Made by a program: the position numbers and the translations under genes. From Hsuehochloa calcarea (lineage: Eukaryota; Streptophyta; Magnoliopsida; Poales; Poaceae), in contig JAYEVG010000116.1 in the NCBI GenBank assembly GCA_036346395.1, forward strand, positions 62,001 to 126,000: DNA of 64,000 nucleotides, given 5' to 3'. The notes under the pieces were generated by a model that ran no database searches, was not told the DNA's origin, and worked only from the letters and a program-made list of their open reading frames with translations. Of this stretch, positions 10,660-21,747 are shown in pieces; the first letter of the stretch is position 1, and each line of letters begins with the position of its first letter.

Positions 10660-11053
10660 CGCGAACTTGACCCGGGCCCGGAACGGTGCACATCACATCT
10701 CATAAACACACAAAACAACAACGATCGTTTAGAGACCTGCAATCTAGCACCAGTACCAGAATGAAAAGTTGGAAGCGATCGACTAACTCGCAGCAGCATT
10801 TATCAGGATCAGCAACCAAGAGCTACCAGAAAGCAAAACCCATCATTATCTAGAAATGCCATTCATAGCAGAAAGAAGAGTACAGTACAACGCCAACATT
10901 AAATCACTACTATCTGTCACGTACTACGACACGAATGATGCTTTCCGGGCATTGTCCAATATAATCACCACTACTTCTTCTACTTCCATCCAATCCCGTG
11001 TTCTTAATTTTCGGTAGCTGCTGCATGCGGAGACACGAGATGTAAACGGAGGT
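10660..11053. other. 3' flank of the LTPG gene
   Basis: No reading frame is seen. This is the expected 3' untranslated and intergenic part of the minus-strand lipid-transfer gene. No clear polyadenylation signal could be assigned. Confidence 0.45.
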
Positions 11054-12550
11054 CTAGAAGGAGGCCGCCGGGAGGTCCGCAGGTAGGAGAAGAAGAAGGT
11101 GGCCGGCCAGCAACGCCGCCAGTGCAACACTGGCGGTCGCCGTCGAGGAGGTGCTGCCCCCGTTGGTGGCCTGCTGCGCGTGAGAGTTTGTCGTCGCCGT
11201 CGAGTTGTCCTTCGCTGCGAGGAGAAAATTAAAACGGCGGTTGTCAGATTAGAGACGAGTGACAGTAGTTGCATAAGCAATGGGAAATGCTGATCGAACA
11301 CAAATGCTGCCTTAATGCCTTATAACACATCTCACTGCATTCCGTCCTAACTGACTGTTATGTATATAGGTTAATTACCATGAAACACAGCTAATTTAGG
11401 AACACAAGTCTGAATTCTGATCCTCCGGGACCATCGGTGAACATGACAAAAAAAAAAAAAGTTTGTGATGCAATCCCGTGTCTGAACTAGCTAGAAACAA
11501 AGCGTGATGATGGCAAACATCGGCGTGCTCTTTTTGGTGGGACTGAATGTCTCACACTCGCACATATTTCGGCGTGATCGAGCTCTCACGTTCACATGAC
11601 AAGAACATTCGCTTTAGCGTAGTTTTCCACTGTTGTAATAAAAATGCTGGCAATGATAACCCATAATCTATGTGCTCCGCATAATTAAATATAAATGCTT
11701 TCTCTTGAGATGAATCGAGTAATCAACAACAGTGGATCGAGGCGACGGAAGGCTCACCTGGAGCTGCAGCGGTGCCCTTGTCGCTGCCGGGACTGAAGAT
11801 GGCGGCATCTTTGGAGTTAGGAGGAATATGCAGCAGCTCTGCAGCACAAGATAGATAACCCACATTTACTGATTTACTATGTGCGACGATTCGATTCAAC
11901 GGAGGCATGCATCACAAAACAAATCTTGGAGGAACCAAAACGAATCCAGAAAAGAAAGCACCCAGGCATGCAGTGCCAGCGGCCGAGCGGCGCCGCACCC
12001 CCTCCAAATAACGGGACAAGGCGACGCTCAAAGCGGCGGACTTCAGAAAAAGTTTCAGGACCGCCAACTTTTACCAGAAGCACCAACCAAAACCGCATCG
12101 TACGTGATTTGCAGCGATGTTGATTACTGTGTGGAATGCATGATGAAACAACGTAGCTGATGGTGGAATATATGTGATGTAGAGAGATGTGGAGGACGTA
12201 CGCGGGCAGTGGGAGACGTTGGCGTGGGTGGCGCCGCAGGCGGAGGGGAGGGCGAGGGCGAGGGTGGCATTGATCTTGATGCCGAGGTTGGGATCGTCCT
12301 TGTCCTTGACCAGCACGCACAGGCACTTGGGGCTCTTCCCCAGCACCTGCCGCAGCCCGCCGCAGCAGTCCGGCGCCGGCGCGCGCGCCTGCCCCTGCAC
12401 GTACTGCAGGCACGGCGCCAGCCCCACCAGCTGGTCCGCGCACTCGGTCCGGTCCGCGCTCATGTCCGCCCTCACCGCCGCCGCCGACGCCATCGCCACC
12501 ACCACCGTCAATGTCATCACCAGCGCCGGCCACTGCACCGCCGCTGCCAT
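11054..12550 (-). CDS. GPI-anchored non-specific lipid-transfer protein (LTPG / xylogen-like type)
   Basis: Three exons join in frame to 196 residues: 12550-12202, 11838-11758 and 11214-11054. Donors are CCGC/GTACGT and CCAG/GTGAGC; acceptors are GTGCTGCAG and CTCCTCGCAG. The N-terminus has a hydrophobic signal peptide (WPALVMTLTVVVAMASAAA). The eight-cysteine LTP pattern follows: ECADQLVGLAPC, DCCGG, CLCVL, SACG and HCPQ. Exon 2 gives LLHIPPNSKDAAIF, usual for LTPG proteins, then a Ser/Thr/Asn-rich linker and a hydrophobic C-terminus (VALAALLAGHLLLLL) that signals GPI attachment. Family members carry lipids at the outer face of the plasma membrane and help export cuticular lipids. The start at 12550 is chosen because it begins the signal peptide; an upstream in-frame ATG (12637) would add a polar leader. 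The gene is intact. Confidence 0.93.
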
Positions 12551-12697
12551 GGCTCTTCCTCCCTCTCTTCCTTGGCTAGTAGCAGCTGGTTTGCTGTGCT
12601 TTGCCTGCCTTGAAGAGTGAAAGTAAGCGACTAGCACTGTCCTGTGGAGTGAGCTGGGGAGGGGGCGGGGTTGTTGGTTTGGTTTGGTGCGGGGGAG

Positions 12698-12702
12698 TTA
12701 TA
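12698..12702 (-). promoter_or_regulatory. TATA box of the LTPG gene
   Basis: On the minus strand CGCTATAACTCC lies about 150 bp upstream of the start codon, in an otherwise GC-rich stretch. Position and sequence fit a TATA box with a leader of about 110-120 bases. Confidence 0.6.
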
Positions 12703-12922
12703 GCGGGCGAGGAGGAGGACGACGAGGTGTGAATCAGTGAATGTGACGCACCTGCCTAGCTAGCCGTGTCGTGCTTGTATGGGCTACTCTCCAAATGCTG
12801 TGCGTGGTGTGCTGGACGTGGATTCGATCGATGCCGTGGACTCGAGGTGAATATGGTAGCTAGCGCTGAACAGACTGAGAGGAGACTCGCAGAGTTAAGT
12901 TCGTTTTTGTACAAGGAGGTAA

Positions 12923-13040
12923 GGGCTTGTTTGGATATGGAAGATTAGAACCAATGATTTTGGATTGAAAGCTAGTTTAGTTTAAATTTTGAGCCAATTC
13001 GAAGAAATTAGGACGGATTACAGTATATCCAAACAAACCT
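12923..13040. mobile_element. Tourist-like MITE (118 bp, TAA target duplication)
   Basis: The ends GGGCTTGTTTGGATAT and ATATCCAAACAAACCT are inverted repeats. The element is flanked by TAA at 12920-12922 and 13041-13043, the 3-bp target preference of PIF/Harbinger elements. The interior is AT-rich and non-coding. It lies in the upstream region of the LTPG gene. Confidence 0.82.
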
Positions 13041-13612
13041 TAAGAGGAAACAACGTAGAAACAACTATGTTGTGTTTGGATCATGTTTGTAGAGATGGCA
13101 GAAATGGAGACAAGATGCTAGTAGTATAGGATTGAAATTCTCTTGCGCTGAAAGAGTCAATGCAGAAAATATACATGCATGAAAATTACGAATTGTGGAC
13201 TCAATTAGCCCCATTGCGCAGTAAAAATTCAAAAAATAGCCCCATAAATCTAAAAATTTCAAAAATGACCCCCAGTAATAGGTATCGTTGCCGTCGGACT
13301 AAGCAAAGACCTAGGTCTTCGTTGTCCCGTGGGCTTAGTCTTGCCACAGTGGGGCCCGGCGGCAGTCTTGCGAATCCACTGCCATGGGCCGGTGGGGCGG
13401 GCGGTCTTCTGCACGTGGCGGCGCGGGGCGTGGCGCAGGCGCGGCGTTAGCGGCGCCATGGCCATGGCGCGCCGCAGTGCGCCGAGGCGAGCCCGGCGCG
13501 CTGCGCCTGCCACGCGGCCGCTGGAGCTCGCCCGCAGCGTCGCGCCGGGGCGAGCCGGGCGCTGCGCGTGCCGCGCAAGAAGCGCCTGAGGCTAGAACCG
13601 GCGCTTGCGCGC

Positions 13613-13658
13613 CTATAAAAGGGAGCGAGCCAGTGAGGGAGTCTCCCTCACTGGCTCG
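13613..13658 (+). promoter_or_regulatory. MULE-A promoter: TATA box followed by a perfect palindrome
   Basis: CTATAAAAG starts at 13613 in a very GC-rich stretch. Beginning eight bases after it, 13626-13640 (CGAGCCAGTGAGGGA) and 13644-13658 (TCCCTCACTGGCTCG) form a perfect 15-bp stem with a 3-base loop. The expected transcription start, 25-35 bases after TATA, falls inside this palindrome. The leader exon then runs to a donor AAAAG/GTAAGT at 13773. Confidence 0.75.
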
Positions 13659-13772
13659 TGCGACACGACTATAGTGAAAAAAAAAATTTGTGAAAAAAAA
13701 ATCTACGAGTCCGAAAAAATCACGAGCACGTAGAAAATAAGCTTCGAAGCCTGCTGCGAGCACCTACAAAAG

Positions 13773-14501
13773 GTAAGTGTCATTCGCATTCGATTAGTAT
13801 TATCGGTATTTTTAGCAATGTGATTAGGATGCAATTAGATAAATTGTAGCAACAGAGTAGTTTTAGTTGTGTAGTTAGTTTATTTTGAAGACCTAGTAGT
13901 TAATAATGTCATTATGCCGTAATTAGTTGACTTAACAGACATGTTGCTAGTAGTGTTGTAAATTTCCTTTCGGGTATTTTTATAGTTTCATGAACTTGGT
14001 CATAAAATAGTAAAATTTTTGGAGGTCGTTAAGCAAAATAGAAATAGCCCCACTGAACGCTTTGTATATGTACTCTTGATCGGGCATATCGCGTTCGGTG
14101 CATGCACTACGCATTTTAATGAAAAAGAATACCTTATCGTGGACCACACATGTCTTTGGTGTAAGTTAGGTCTAACTCGGGTATGGAAACGTAGAAATGC
14201 AATAAGAATTTCTGAAGTGAATTATTTTTGCACTATAATATCGAACTAGTTAAAAATTCAGTAACTATGTAGTACCACAGAAGTTTCAAGTGTAACATAG
14301 AATAGGCTATGAATTATTTATACTACAAATAATATTAGCTTGGACATTTCATTGATAGAAAAATCATACGAACTCCAATCGGGCTTGAAAACATGTACGA
14401 CAAAACGTTCGTCTACAGTTGGGCATAACTAAATTTGTAGAAGCGTTCATTACGACAAAAATCCCGCAAATAATTCGATGGTTTCATATGCACATGTGTT
14501 A
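13773..14501 (+). other. Leader intron of the MULE-A transposase gene
   Basis: Donor AAAAG/GTAAGTGTCATTCG at 13773 and acceptor TGTTAG near 14501 enclose an AT-rich stretch with no gene. MULE-B has a matching donor (CAAAG/GTATGTGGCATTC, minus, near 35320) and acceptor just before its own ATG, which supports both boundaries. Confidence 0.65.
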
Positions 14502-14509
14502 GGTACTTT

Positions 14510-17116
14510 ATGGCGGAAATTCAAGATCTGTTCGTGTTCCACGGGACGGTCTCGACGCTGACGGACCGTCTGGTGCGGACTGTCAAATTGTCACCGCACC
14601 GTGATCCGGCGCGGCTCTGAAGGACATGAGCCTCTGAGCTAAGGCGGTGCGTGCGATCGCGCTCGATCGCGCCACTGGAAGGAAGAAGCTGCGCATCGAG
14701 GCGGTTTATGCCTCGGTGGTGGGTGGTGCAGGCGAGACCGTTTGGCAACTTATGAAGGTCACATGTGACGCTTCATGGGCCAACTACATGGGGGTTGTTT
14801 GCAACCCCGCTGCTGCGATATATGCGCGCCGATGGTCTACGTTCGATTCTTGGAGAGCGGGGACATCCGGCGCGGTGGTTCCGATGAAGGTGAAGGCTGC
14901 TGGTGAGGAGGAGTTTGCGTTGGTCTGCGATTCGGAGGAGACGTGGGCGATGGAGACCGAGGGGCGGCGGTCAATTTTGAGCCCAACGGGCGGAGAGATG
15001 GTGGTCACTCGTATTGATTGTCACGAGTACCGACCGACGGTGGATGAGGTGGAAAGCGAGGAGGACGTCGAAACAACTAGTTCGGAAGGCGACGAAGACG
15101 GAGAAAGCTGCTGCGGGGAGGTGCGGTTGGTGGTTTTGTAACCATCGACATTGCTTACGCCCCTCACGATTGGGCGATGTTGCGATGACATCATTTGGTC
15201 TCGCCACGTCCGGAGGGTGCTTGAGTGGGGTTCCATGAGGACACCACCGCTCGTAAACGGCGCTTTCGACAAGATCGCCGCACAACAAGCTATTGCAAGA
15301 TACGCCGTTAACATCGGACGGACGATCGGTGCAGAGGTCCAACCCCGACACGTACATCGTCGGTGTGTTGATGAATCTGTCTTTGGCAAGGTCCGTGCGC
15401 AGAGGTTCACGCATCACGCCATGGGCTTCCGGATAACGGTCTTTGAAGGACCACACATGCGAGTTAGGCGAGCCGCTACACGTGCACCGCAACATGACGT
15501 CTTCGTATGTTGCCGCTTGATAAGCCACCTCGTCGCCGCAGATGTGTCCATTTCGCGAAGCTCCTGGCGGCGGATGTTGCCAATATGGTGGGATTCCCGT
15601 CGGCCACAAGACGGCATGGCGCGTAAGCGAGGTTGGAGCGAATGTTCGGCACATTCAAGAGGCTTACAACCTAGTACCAAGATTATCGCATCAAATCGCG
15701 GAATCTAATCCCGGACGACGTAAACAAGCTTGAGCGGGTGCATCCGACGGAGGGCCCAATTGTTTTGTTCTTGAAAGGGTCTTCGGGCCTTCCGTCGAGC
15801 GATCGAAGGGTTCAAACATTGTCGTCCGTGCTCACGATGGATGGTACCTTCCTATGTGGGAAGTACAGGGTACCATCCTCACCGCCGCTGCGGCCGTCAC
15901 GAATGACCGATTAGTCCCGTGGCGCTCGCAATTGTTGAGAGCGAGAACACGGAGTCGGTTTGTGGTTCTGTGCAATGTGAAGCAGGCGGTCGTGCAAGAT
16001 CGGCCAGATGTATGTGTCATCTCGGATCGCAATGCTGGCTTGTTGTCTGCGTTGTGCATGATGCAAAATGGGACGCAGCCGCCGTACCAGTGGAACGATG
16101 TTAGGAGCCGTTGGTGCATGAGGCATCTCGCGGCCAACTTCCACACAAGGTTTCGGAGCAAGGACCTCATGAAGATGTTCAAGAAGCTCTGCATGCAGAA
16201 CCAAAGGAGGAAGTTCGAAGCGGTGTGGAGACAGCTCGATGAGGAGACCGGGAAGCATGTAAGGGACTCAGCGCATGCCGAGGCAGGGGCAGCGGCTAGA
16301 GGGTCCGCGAGAGTTGGGGAGTTTACACAGTGGGTTAACTCGCACGCACCTGACATGGAGAAATGGTCCCTGCTGCACGACACGGACGGTGCAAGGTACG
16401 GGATCATGACGACCAACATGTCGGAGGTGTACAACGGTGTGCTCAAGGGTGTCCGATCTCTGCCGATCACTGCGATCGTGGAGGAGAGCTGGAACCGTAC
16501 CATCGGATACTTTGTCAACAGAGCCATGATGGCCAAGAAGCATTTGGAGGACGGGAAGCAATTCTCCGAAGTAATGCATGCCTACATGGAGAATAAGATC
16601 AGCAAGGCTCGATCGCACACCGCTCGTACCATGGATGGCGTCAGGCAGAAGTTCGAGATCAGGCTCAGGGAGAAGTACGTGATGGGCCATGTTAGAGGGG
16701 ATCGTAAGCAGGTCTGCACGATTGGTGAAGAAGCGTCGTGCACCTGCAACAAGCCGCAGCTTCTGCACAAACCATGCTCCCATGTGTACGCGGCATGCGC
16801 GGCGTGGCGGCAAGCCTCGGAGCGTTACATCTCCGAGTACTATGACATCCACCACCTGTATGCAACTTGGAGTGCTGAGTTCCATTCATACGGGCTGGAC
16901 ACGCACTACAGGGACCTTTGGCTGGGACAGGTGAAGTGGGTGCCCAACGACGCACTAAAGCACCCCGGTCGTGGAAGACGCGACCCGACGATCCGAACGA
17001 CATGGACGACGACCAGTAGCGGCAACGAAGTTCGCCGACCCGTTGCATCATGTAAGGCGTTGGGCACTCCATCACCACGCCCAAACAGACCGGCAGACAA
17101 GCAAAGGCAATCGTAG
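14510..17116 (+). CDS. MULE transposase (MuDR/DDE family), N-terminal half frame-broken
   Basis: The start MAEIQDLFVFHG at 14510 is shared with MULE-B (34246). Frameshifts and stops interrupt 14560-15850. From 15854 a 420-residue frame is open to the stop at 17116. Domains: a MULE transposase core with the first acidic residue in MDGTFLCG (about 15840, one frame off), the second in VISDRNAGLLSAL (about 16020) and the glutamate in TTNMSEVYNG (about 16430). A SWIM zinc finger (CTCN, then KPCSHVYAAC, 16738-16800) is followed by YYDIHHLYATW. The enzyme cuts and joins MULE ends in the nucleus and leaves 9-bp duplications. The catalytic half looks intact and the N-terminal DNA-binding half does not, so MULE-A is probably not autonomous unless the breaks are assembly errors. 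Confidence 0.88.
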
Positions 17117-17354
17117 TGAGGAAGATATAATTACTACGTCGTGATGTCGCTTGCTTATTTCAATGTCTTTGATGGACTCGTTGTTGTTTATCCATGCCTT
17201 TATGTAGTACTTGTTAAGTTATCCGGTTTGTTGTTAACTCATTATGATCATATTGCATTGTTGAAATTTTTATCGTATGTCTTGCCTTATTTTCCGTGTC
17301 ACATAATATGTTTTACATCGTGTAATCGACATGTTGTTTCCTCGTTGGCGTGAG

Positions 17355-19500
17355 ATGGCGCAGCTCCAGCTTGACGACGCAGACGAGCCGCTCGACCCAC
17401 GCTGGGATGTGGGACACCGCTTGCGGGCGTGGTCTCGGCGTCGCCCTCCGAGCCCGGGTCCTGAGCGCCCAGAGAGAGATGGCCCCTTGACGAAGCAGAC
17501 GTCCCGAGCCGGAGACCGGGCTCGCCGCCCGGATGTTGGACCTCCCGCACTTGGCCGCAGCTTTGACGCGGCACTCGCTCTGCGCTCGTGGACCGTTGGA
17601 GACCGGAGACTCACACCTTCCACTTCCGATGGGGAGATGACCATTACTCGAGGACGTGTCTCGCTATGTGTCTACCTCTGCGTGGTCTTCGGTAGTGCCC
17701 CCTCCGAGGGCGATGACCGGAAGGTCCGCTTGGTCGATGATTTGGTGACCCGTTTGTCGCGAACGCGTCGGGTGTGCCACATTCCGGCGCGCGGTACATG
17801 ATCCGCCCGAGCATGCGACTCGGGAGGAAGTGAGGACACATTTAGTCGCGCACTGTTGTTCTTGTTCGGATGGATCTGTTTCCTACCACGCAGGAGACCG
17901 CGTGTACCGAGCTACATCCATCCGCATCTGGCGCGACGCTGGCCGACGAGGTTCCACAATACGATTGGGGCTCTGCAGGTGCTTTGCGCCACCTACCGAG
18001 GGTTGTGTGACGCTTGTCGGCGCAAAGACAGGCGAGGCGATCCTCGCGGTGTGCTACGCCTCCTACGATTATAGTCGTGGGAGCACTTTCGGTCGGCCGA
18101 CCGTACTTCCGCACCGCGTGCACCCTTACCAGTGACCACCGAGCTTTACTGGGACGCTGCGCAGGGACGCCGTCGCCGACGGCTCACGATGGGAACACGT
18201 TGGACACGTGCTACCCTAGGGTGGGCTAGGAGAGACCGAGGCGCCGATACCCGAGTTCCATAACCTTTTCGAGACTCTCCACGAGGACGAGGTCATCCGT
18301 GGCCATGGGCAAGACGGTTCCTTCACGACACGGCCCGTTCGGATTATCGCCCCAATGCATTCTCGGACGAGGCACTCGGATGACGACCGCCACTTGGTCT
18401 TCGCACATGGTCGAGCAAAGACAACCCGCAATGGTCATGAGGCAATTCGCCTTTACCAGAGGTTCCACCGCCGCGGACGACCTCTCACAAAGAAAGGCTC
18501 ACCAGTATGTCATTATTTGGTGTTATTTTGAGGGCATTTTTGAGTAAGATTTTCCGACATGTAAATTCAATTGCGTGCGACGAGGAGAGGCGGAGGAGCG
18601 ACGATCGAGGCGTATCTGGCGACCTCGGACGACGCTGTGGATTGACGAGGTTACGACGGACGTGGTGCCGAGTTTCGCGGCTACGCCATCCGACGACGCG
18701 ACGTACTTGCGGTGGTACGTTCGCGCGACTAGGTGCAAGATCTTCTTGGGCGCGCAGCGGCGTCGATGGACGCCATGCGAGACGACATCGTACTAGCCGG
18801 TCCGGACCGTCACCGGCGCCCGCCTCGACGAGACGGTAAAACATTCTTCGCATAATTCTCGTTCAAAGAACACTTTTCGCACTTACTATCGGTTTCGTGC
18901 AAGACTACCGCTTGAGCGTGTCCGCAACCACTCATCGAAGCTATAGACCGTGGAAACAACAACACAATGGATCGATTATAGCGCGATGGCGCGCACGATG
19001 CGCGAGGATGTAATTTCTGCGATTAGATCCATAACTTGTGGTCGCCACAGCCGACGCTCACGCACATCTTCGCGTGCGTGGCGGGTACCTTCCACCACCT
19101 CCGCCCTCCGCACCTCGTCAAGACGCCCCCGCGACGCCCGCCGCACCGGAGTCGCTTGAGCTACGGCCGCCGCCCCGACCCGCCGAGCCACGTGTATGTC
19201 ATCCGTCAATCGGTTCTTATCGTGAGTACCTTTCCATACACTCATTTGGACGATTCGACATTACCCTTTGTTCTTGCAAAGATTGCGAGGGCGGAAGACT
19301 CTGCCGCAACCATCGTCATCACGAGGAGGCGCAGGATCGACTTCTTCGCACGGCGCTCAATCACACCTCCGGAGCGCGACGGTGGTTCGGCGACACGTCA
19401 CGGAGGGTACACCGGCAAAGACTACGGCCGACCGCCGGGAGGGTCCTCGCCAACACAACGGCCTACTCGGTACACGTGAACGCATTTAACACCAATTTTC
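17355..19500 (+). pseudogene. Plant mobile domain (PMD, MAIN/MAIL-like) gene of MULE-A
   Basis: An ATG at 17355 opens MAQLQLDDADEPLDPRWDVGHR. After frame breaks come ALALRSWTVGDRRL and DGEMTITRG, the degenerate form of the PMD core seen better in MULE-B as GEMTITLEDVAML. Further blocks are LFGWICF (about 17860), ATYRGLCDACRRKDR (about 17985) and GALSVGRPYF (about 18080), in the usual PMD order. A likely intron starts near 18505 (CCAG/GTATGT). C-terminal parts continue as ISAIRSITCGRH (19010-19050) after another break. PMD proteins are known both as host silencing and meristem factors (MAIN, MAIL1) and as passengers in Mutator and gypsy elements. The frame is broken many times, so no complete protein is expected from this sequence as given. 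Confidence 0.72.
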
Positions 19501-19870
19501 CGTCGTACAAAAGCAATGACTAACTCACCTCAGACGCTTCCCGCAGAAGAGCACCGATGGGTGGACGACATGCTCGGGCCTCACCGGACCGCCACGATGA
19601 GATCACCCCATTCGCCTCTCGACGGGGCCCCTACTACGGCCTTCGAGACGACGCCACTCCCTGACAGTTCACATTCCACGAGGATCATCTACGCCGTCCC
19701 CAAGTTTACACGACCATGCGCCTAACTAATTTCATGGACGTGTAAAACTTGTTACATAATGCCATCATGCATCTCGCCTTTTCGATTTATGTAATGTCCA
19801 TATGCGTTACGCCTTTCGATTTATGTACACAACATGTTATCCAAATATTTAGTACTAACAACAATCAGAA
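19501..19870 (+). other. Shared 3' part of the MULE PMD gene or a small following ORF
   Basis: A 69-residue frame (19516-19725) starts MTNSPQTLPAEEHRWVDD. It and the following ~140 bases match MULE-B at about 29190-28900, including GATCATCTACGCCGTCC-like sequence. It could be the last exon of the PMD gene or only its 3' flank. Confidence 0.4.
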
Positions 19871-20061
19871 CTCCGATTTAAACTTACTAAACCTTAAAGA
19901 CATAACTCAATGTCGCCCCACGATACCTCCTCGGCCTGCTACCTCATGACGCGAATTTTCTTCAACCAAATTACAATTTACCAACAGGCTATATATATGC
20001 ATCATTTGGCTTCCATTCCACCCACTCTTCGCCTCTTCTCCTTCCTTCCCGCCTTAAACGG

Positions 20062-20570
20062 ATGTCTACGGCCTCATCAAACTTTCGAGTGAACAGCAAT
20101 TAGAAGCACTAAGACAAAGACTTGGATTGCCCTCGTTGCAGGGATCCGGTGAATGTGTTCACCTCCCATACGCCAACGAATCCATCCCGAGTGTTCATGA
20201 AGTGTTCGAATCTTACGGTAACTTATGTCTGATCATCCCCATTGAACTTCTTTCCAAACATAATATTTTTCACTTGTATTCCCAATTATTTTTATAGAAC
20301 ACAACATGTCGGTTCGGTGTAAGGTGATGAAGAAGGCATGCTGAGGTTCGAGGCATTGCAATACAAATTGCAGCCTTGCAAGAGGACACACGTCGTGTGG
20401 CTGCATTTCGTCAAGTGCCTCGACCATCGGATGAACCGACGGAAAATAAAGATAGTGTTCTTAAAGGACTGGATGAAAGGATGGGAAGGGTTGAGAAATC
20501 GCTACAGAAATTAGTTAACATGGCCACTTTGGTAATTTTTCTTCTATTATTTCTTGTTCTTGCTAAGTAG
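20062..20570 (+). CDS. Small coiled-coil protein with C-terminal membrane segment, found only in MULE-A
   Basis: A TATA box (CTATATATATG, 19989-19999) lies 60-70 bases before an ATG at 20062. The start reads MSTASSNFRV; one base is missing before the frame continues as EQQLEALRQRLGLPSLQGSG and HLPYANESIPSVHEVFESY. A donor (TACG/GTAACT, about 20218) and acceptor (TTTTTATAG, about 20298) bound a short intron. The second exon, after a short uncertain join, is open as IQIAALQEDTRRVAAFRQVP, then SVLKGLDERMGRVEKSLQKL (coiled coil) and MATLVIFLLLFLVLAK just before the stop: one membrane segment with almost no tail. That is the layout of a tail-anchored protein. I do not recognise the family. No equivalent exists in MULE-B. 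Confidence 0.55.
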
Positions 20571-20895
20571 AAGTTCAGTTTTAATAAGATTGTAATATCC
20601 ATTCTTTATCTATGCATCCCTGCACTACGTGATGTATGCCTTTGCGGCGTTGTGGTAGTATTTTGTATCATGTATGCGTCTATCTAATTCCGTTGTGAAC
20701 ACTTTGCGTGTGAATTAATCAAACAGTAATTTCTAAATCGCTCGAAGTACCGCTATCTAATTTCTGAACTTCCGATTATCGCGGTGAGTACCGCCCCAAC
20801 AAGGCGGTAAGAACCACGCTTGTAGAAAATCAGCTAAGTCCCAAAAGAGTGCTCTTTGCAAAAAAATGTTCGCGAGATTTTGGAAGTTCACGAGA

Positions 20896-20927
20896 GGTAG
20901 TTCCGCACTTATATCGTCGGAACTACC
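20896..20927. repeat. Perfect 10-bp hairpin before the MULE-A array
   Basis: GGTAGTTCCG at 20896-20905 is the exact complement of CGGAACTACC at 20918-20927, around a 12-base loop that contains TTATAT. It lies between the small membrane-protein gene and the tandem array. It could be a terminator-like or protein-binding palindrome; function unknown. Confidence 0.6.
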
Positions 20928-20989
20928 GATCATCCTAACAAAGAAGCAAAGAAGCAGATGGCTTTCAAAACAACTTCAATTGTAAGCCG

Positions 20990-21540
20990 ACTTTTGGACC
21001 GAAATGACAAAGACTCTGCAGAGTAAGACGTGACAACTCATCGCCTCGCCAAATTTTGGACCGAAATAGCAAGACTCGAGAGTAAGGCGTGACAACTCAC
21101 CGCCTCGCCAATTTTTCCGACCAAATGACAAGACTCTGCAGAGGAAGACGTGATAACTCATCGCCTCGCCAATTTTTCGGACCGAAATGACAAGACTCTG
21201 CGAGTAAGACATGATAACTCATCGCCTCGCCAACTTTTCGACCGAAATGACATCACTCGCAGAGTAAGACGTGACAACTCAACGCCTCGCCAAACTTTTC
21301 GGACCGAAATGACAAAGACTCTGCAGAGTAAGACGTGATAACTCATCGCCTCGCCCGACTTTTCGGACCGAAATGACAAAGACTCGCAGAGTAAGACGTG
21401 ACAACTCAATGCCTCGCCGACTTTTGGTGAAATGACAAAGACTGCGGAGAGTAAGACGTGACAACTCACCGCTCGCCAAATTTTTTAGACCGAAATGACA
21501 AAGACTCTGCAGAGCAAGACGTGACAACTCATCGCAACAA
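20990..21540 (+). repeat. Tandem array of MULE-A, ~62-bp unit, about 9 copies
   Basis: GAAATGAC-type phrases recur at 21001, 21063, 21122, 21184, 21244, 21306, 21370, 21429 and 21492, spacing 59-64 bp. Each unit has TTTTCGGACCGAAATGACA, GACTCTGCAGAGTAAGAC (palindromic CTCTGCAGAG) and GTGACAACTCATCGCCTCGC. The array ends about 120 bp before the TATA box of the next gene and is matched, in mirror orientation, by the MULE-B array. The ORFs here are repeat translations. Confidence 0.93.
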
Positions 21541-21662
21541 CCAGACAACACTCGCCTCCGAGCTTTTCCTACCAAAAATAAAGCACTTAAAAAGGGCCAT
21601 GACTACTCTCGCAGAAAGATTAGACAACACTCTGCCAACCACGTCATGCCAACCCTCTGGCT

Positions 21663-21670
21663 TATAAAAG
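21663..21670 (+). promoter_or_regulatory. TATA box of the MULE-A GRF-like gene
   Basis: TATAAAAG lies 85 bases before the ATG at 21748 and directly after the tandem array. MULE-B has TATAAAAC (minus) at the corresponding place, 27988-27981. Confidence 0.7.
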
Positions 21671-21747
21671 GAGGTGCAAGTCATCTACGAGAGAAAACCA
21701 CACAACCAAACCAAACACTACACCAGAGCTTGCTTCACCACGCCGGG

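Noticed and set aside
12071..12637. 188-residue single-exon version of the lipid-transfer protein
   Set aside because: It reads through the first intron and loses the conserved LLHIPPNSKDA exon and GPI signal; the spliced model fits the family.
15832..16536. 234-residue minus ORF over the MULE-A transposase
   Set aside because: Shadow of the conserved plus-strand catalytic domain.
20990..21540. Possible CRISPR-like array (regular ~60-bp periodicity)
   Set aside because: Units are diverged along their whole length with no constant repeat/variable spacer pattern, and the sequence is a plant transposon.
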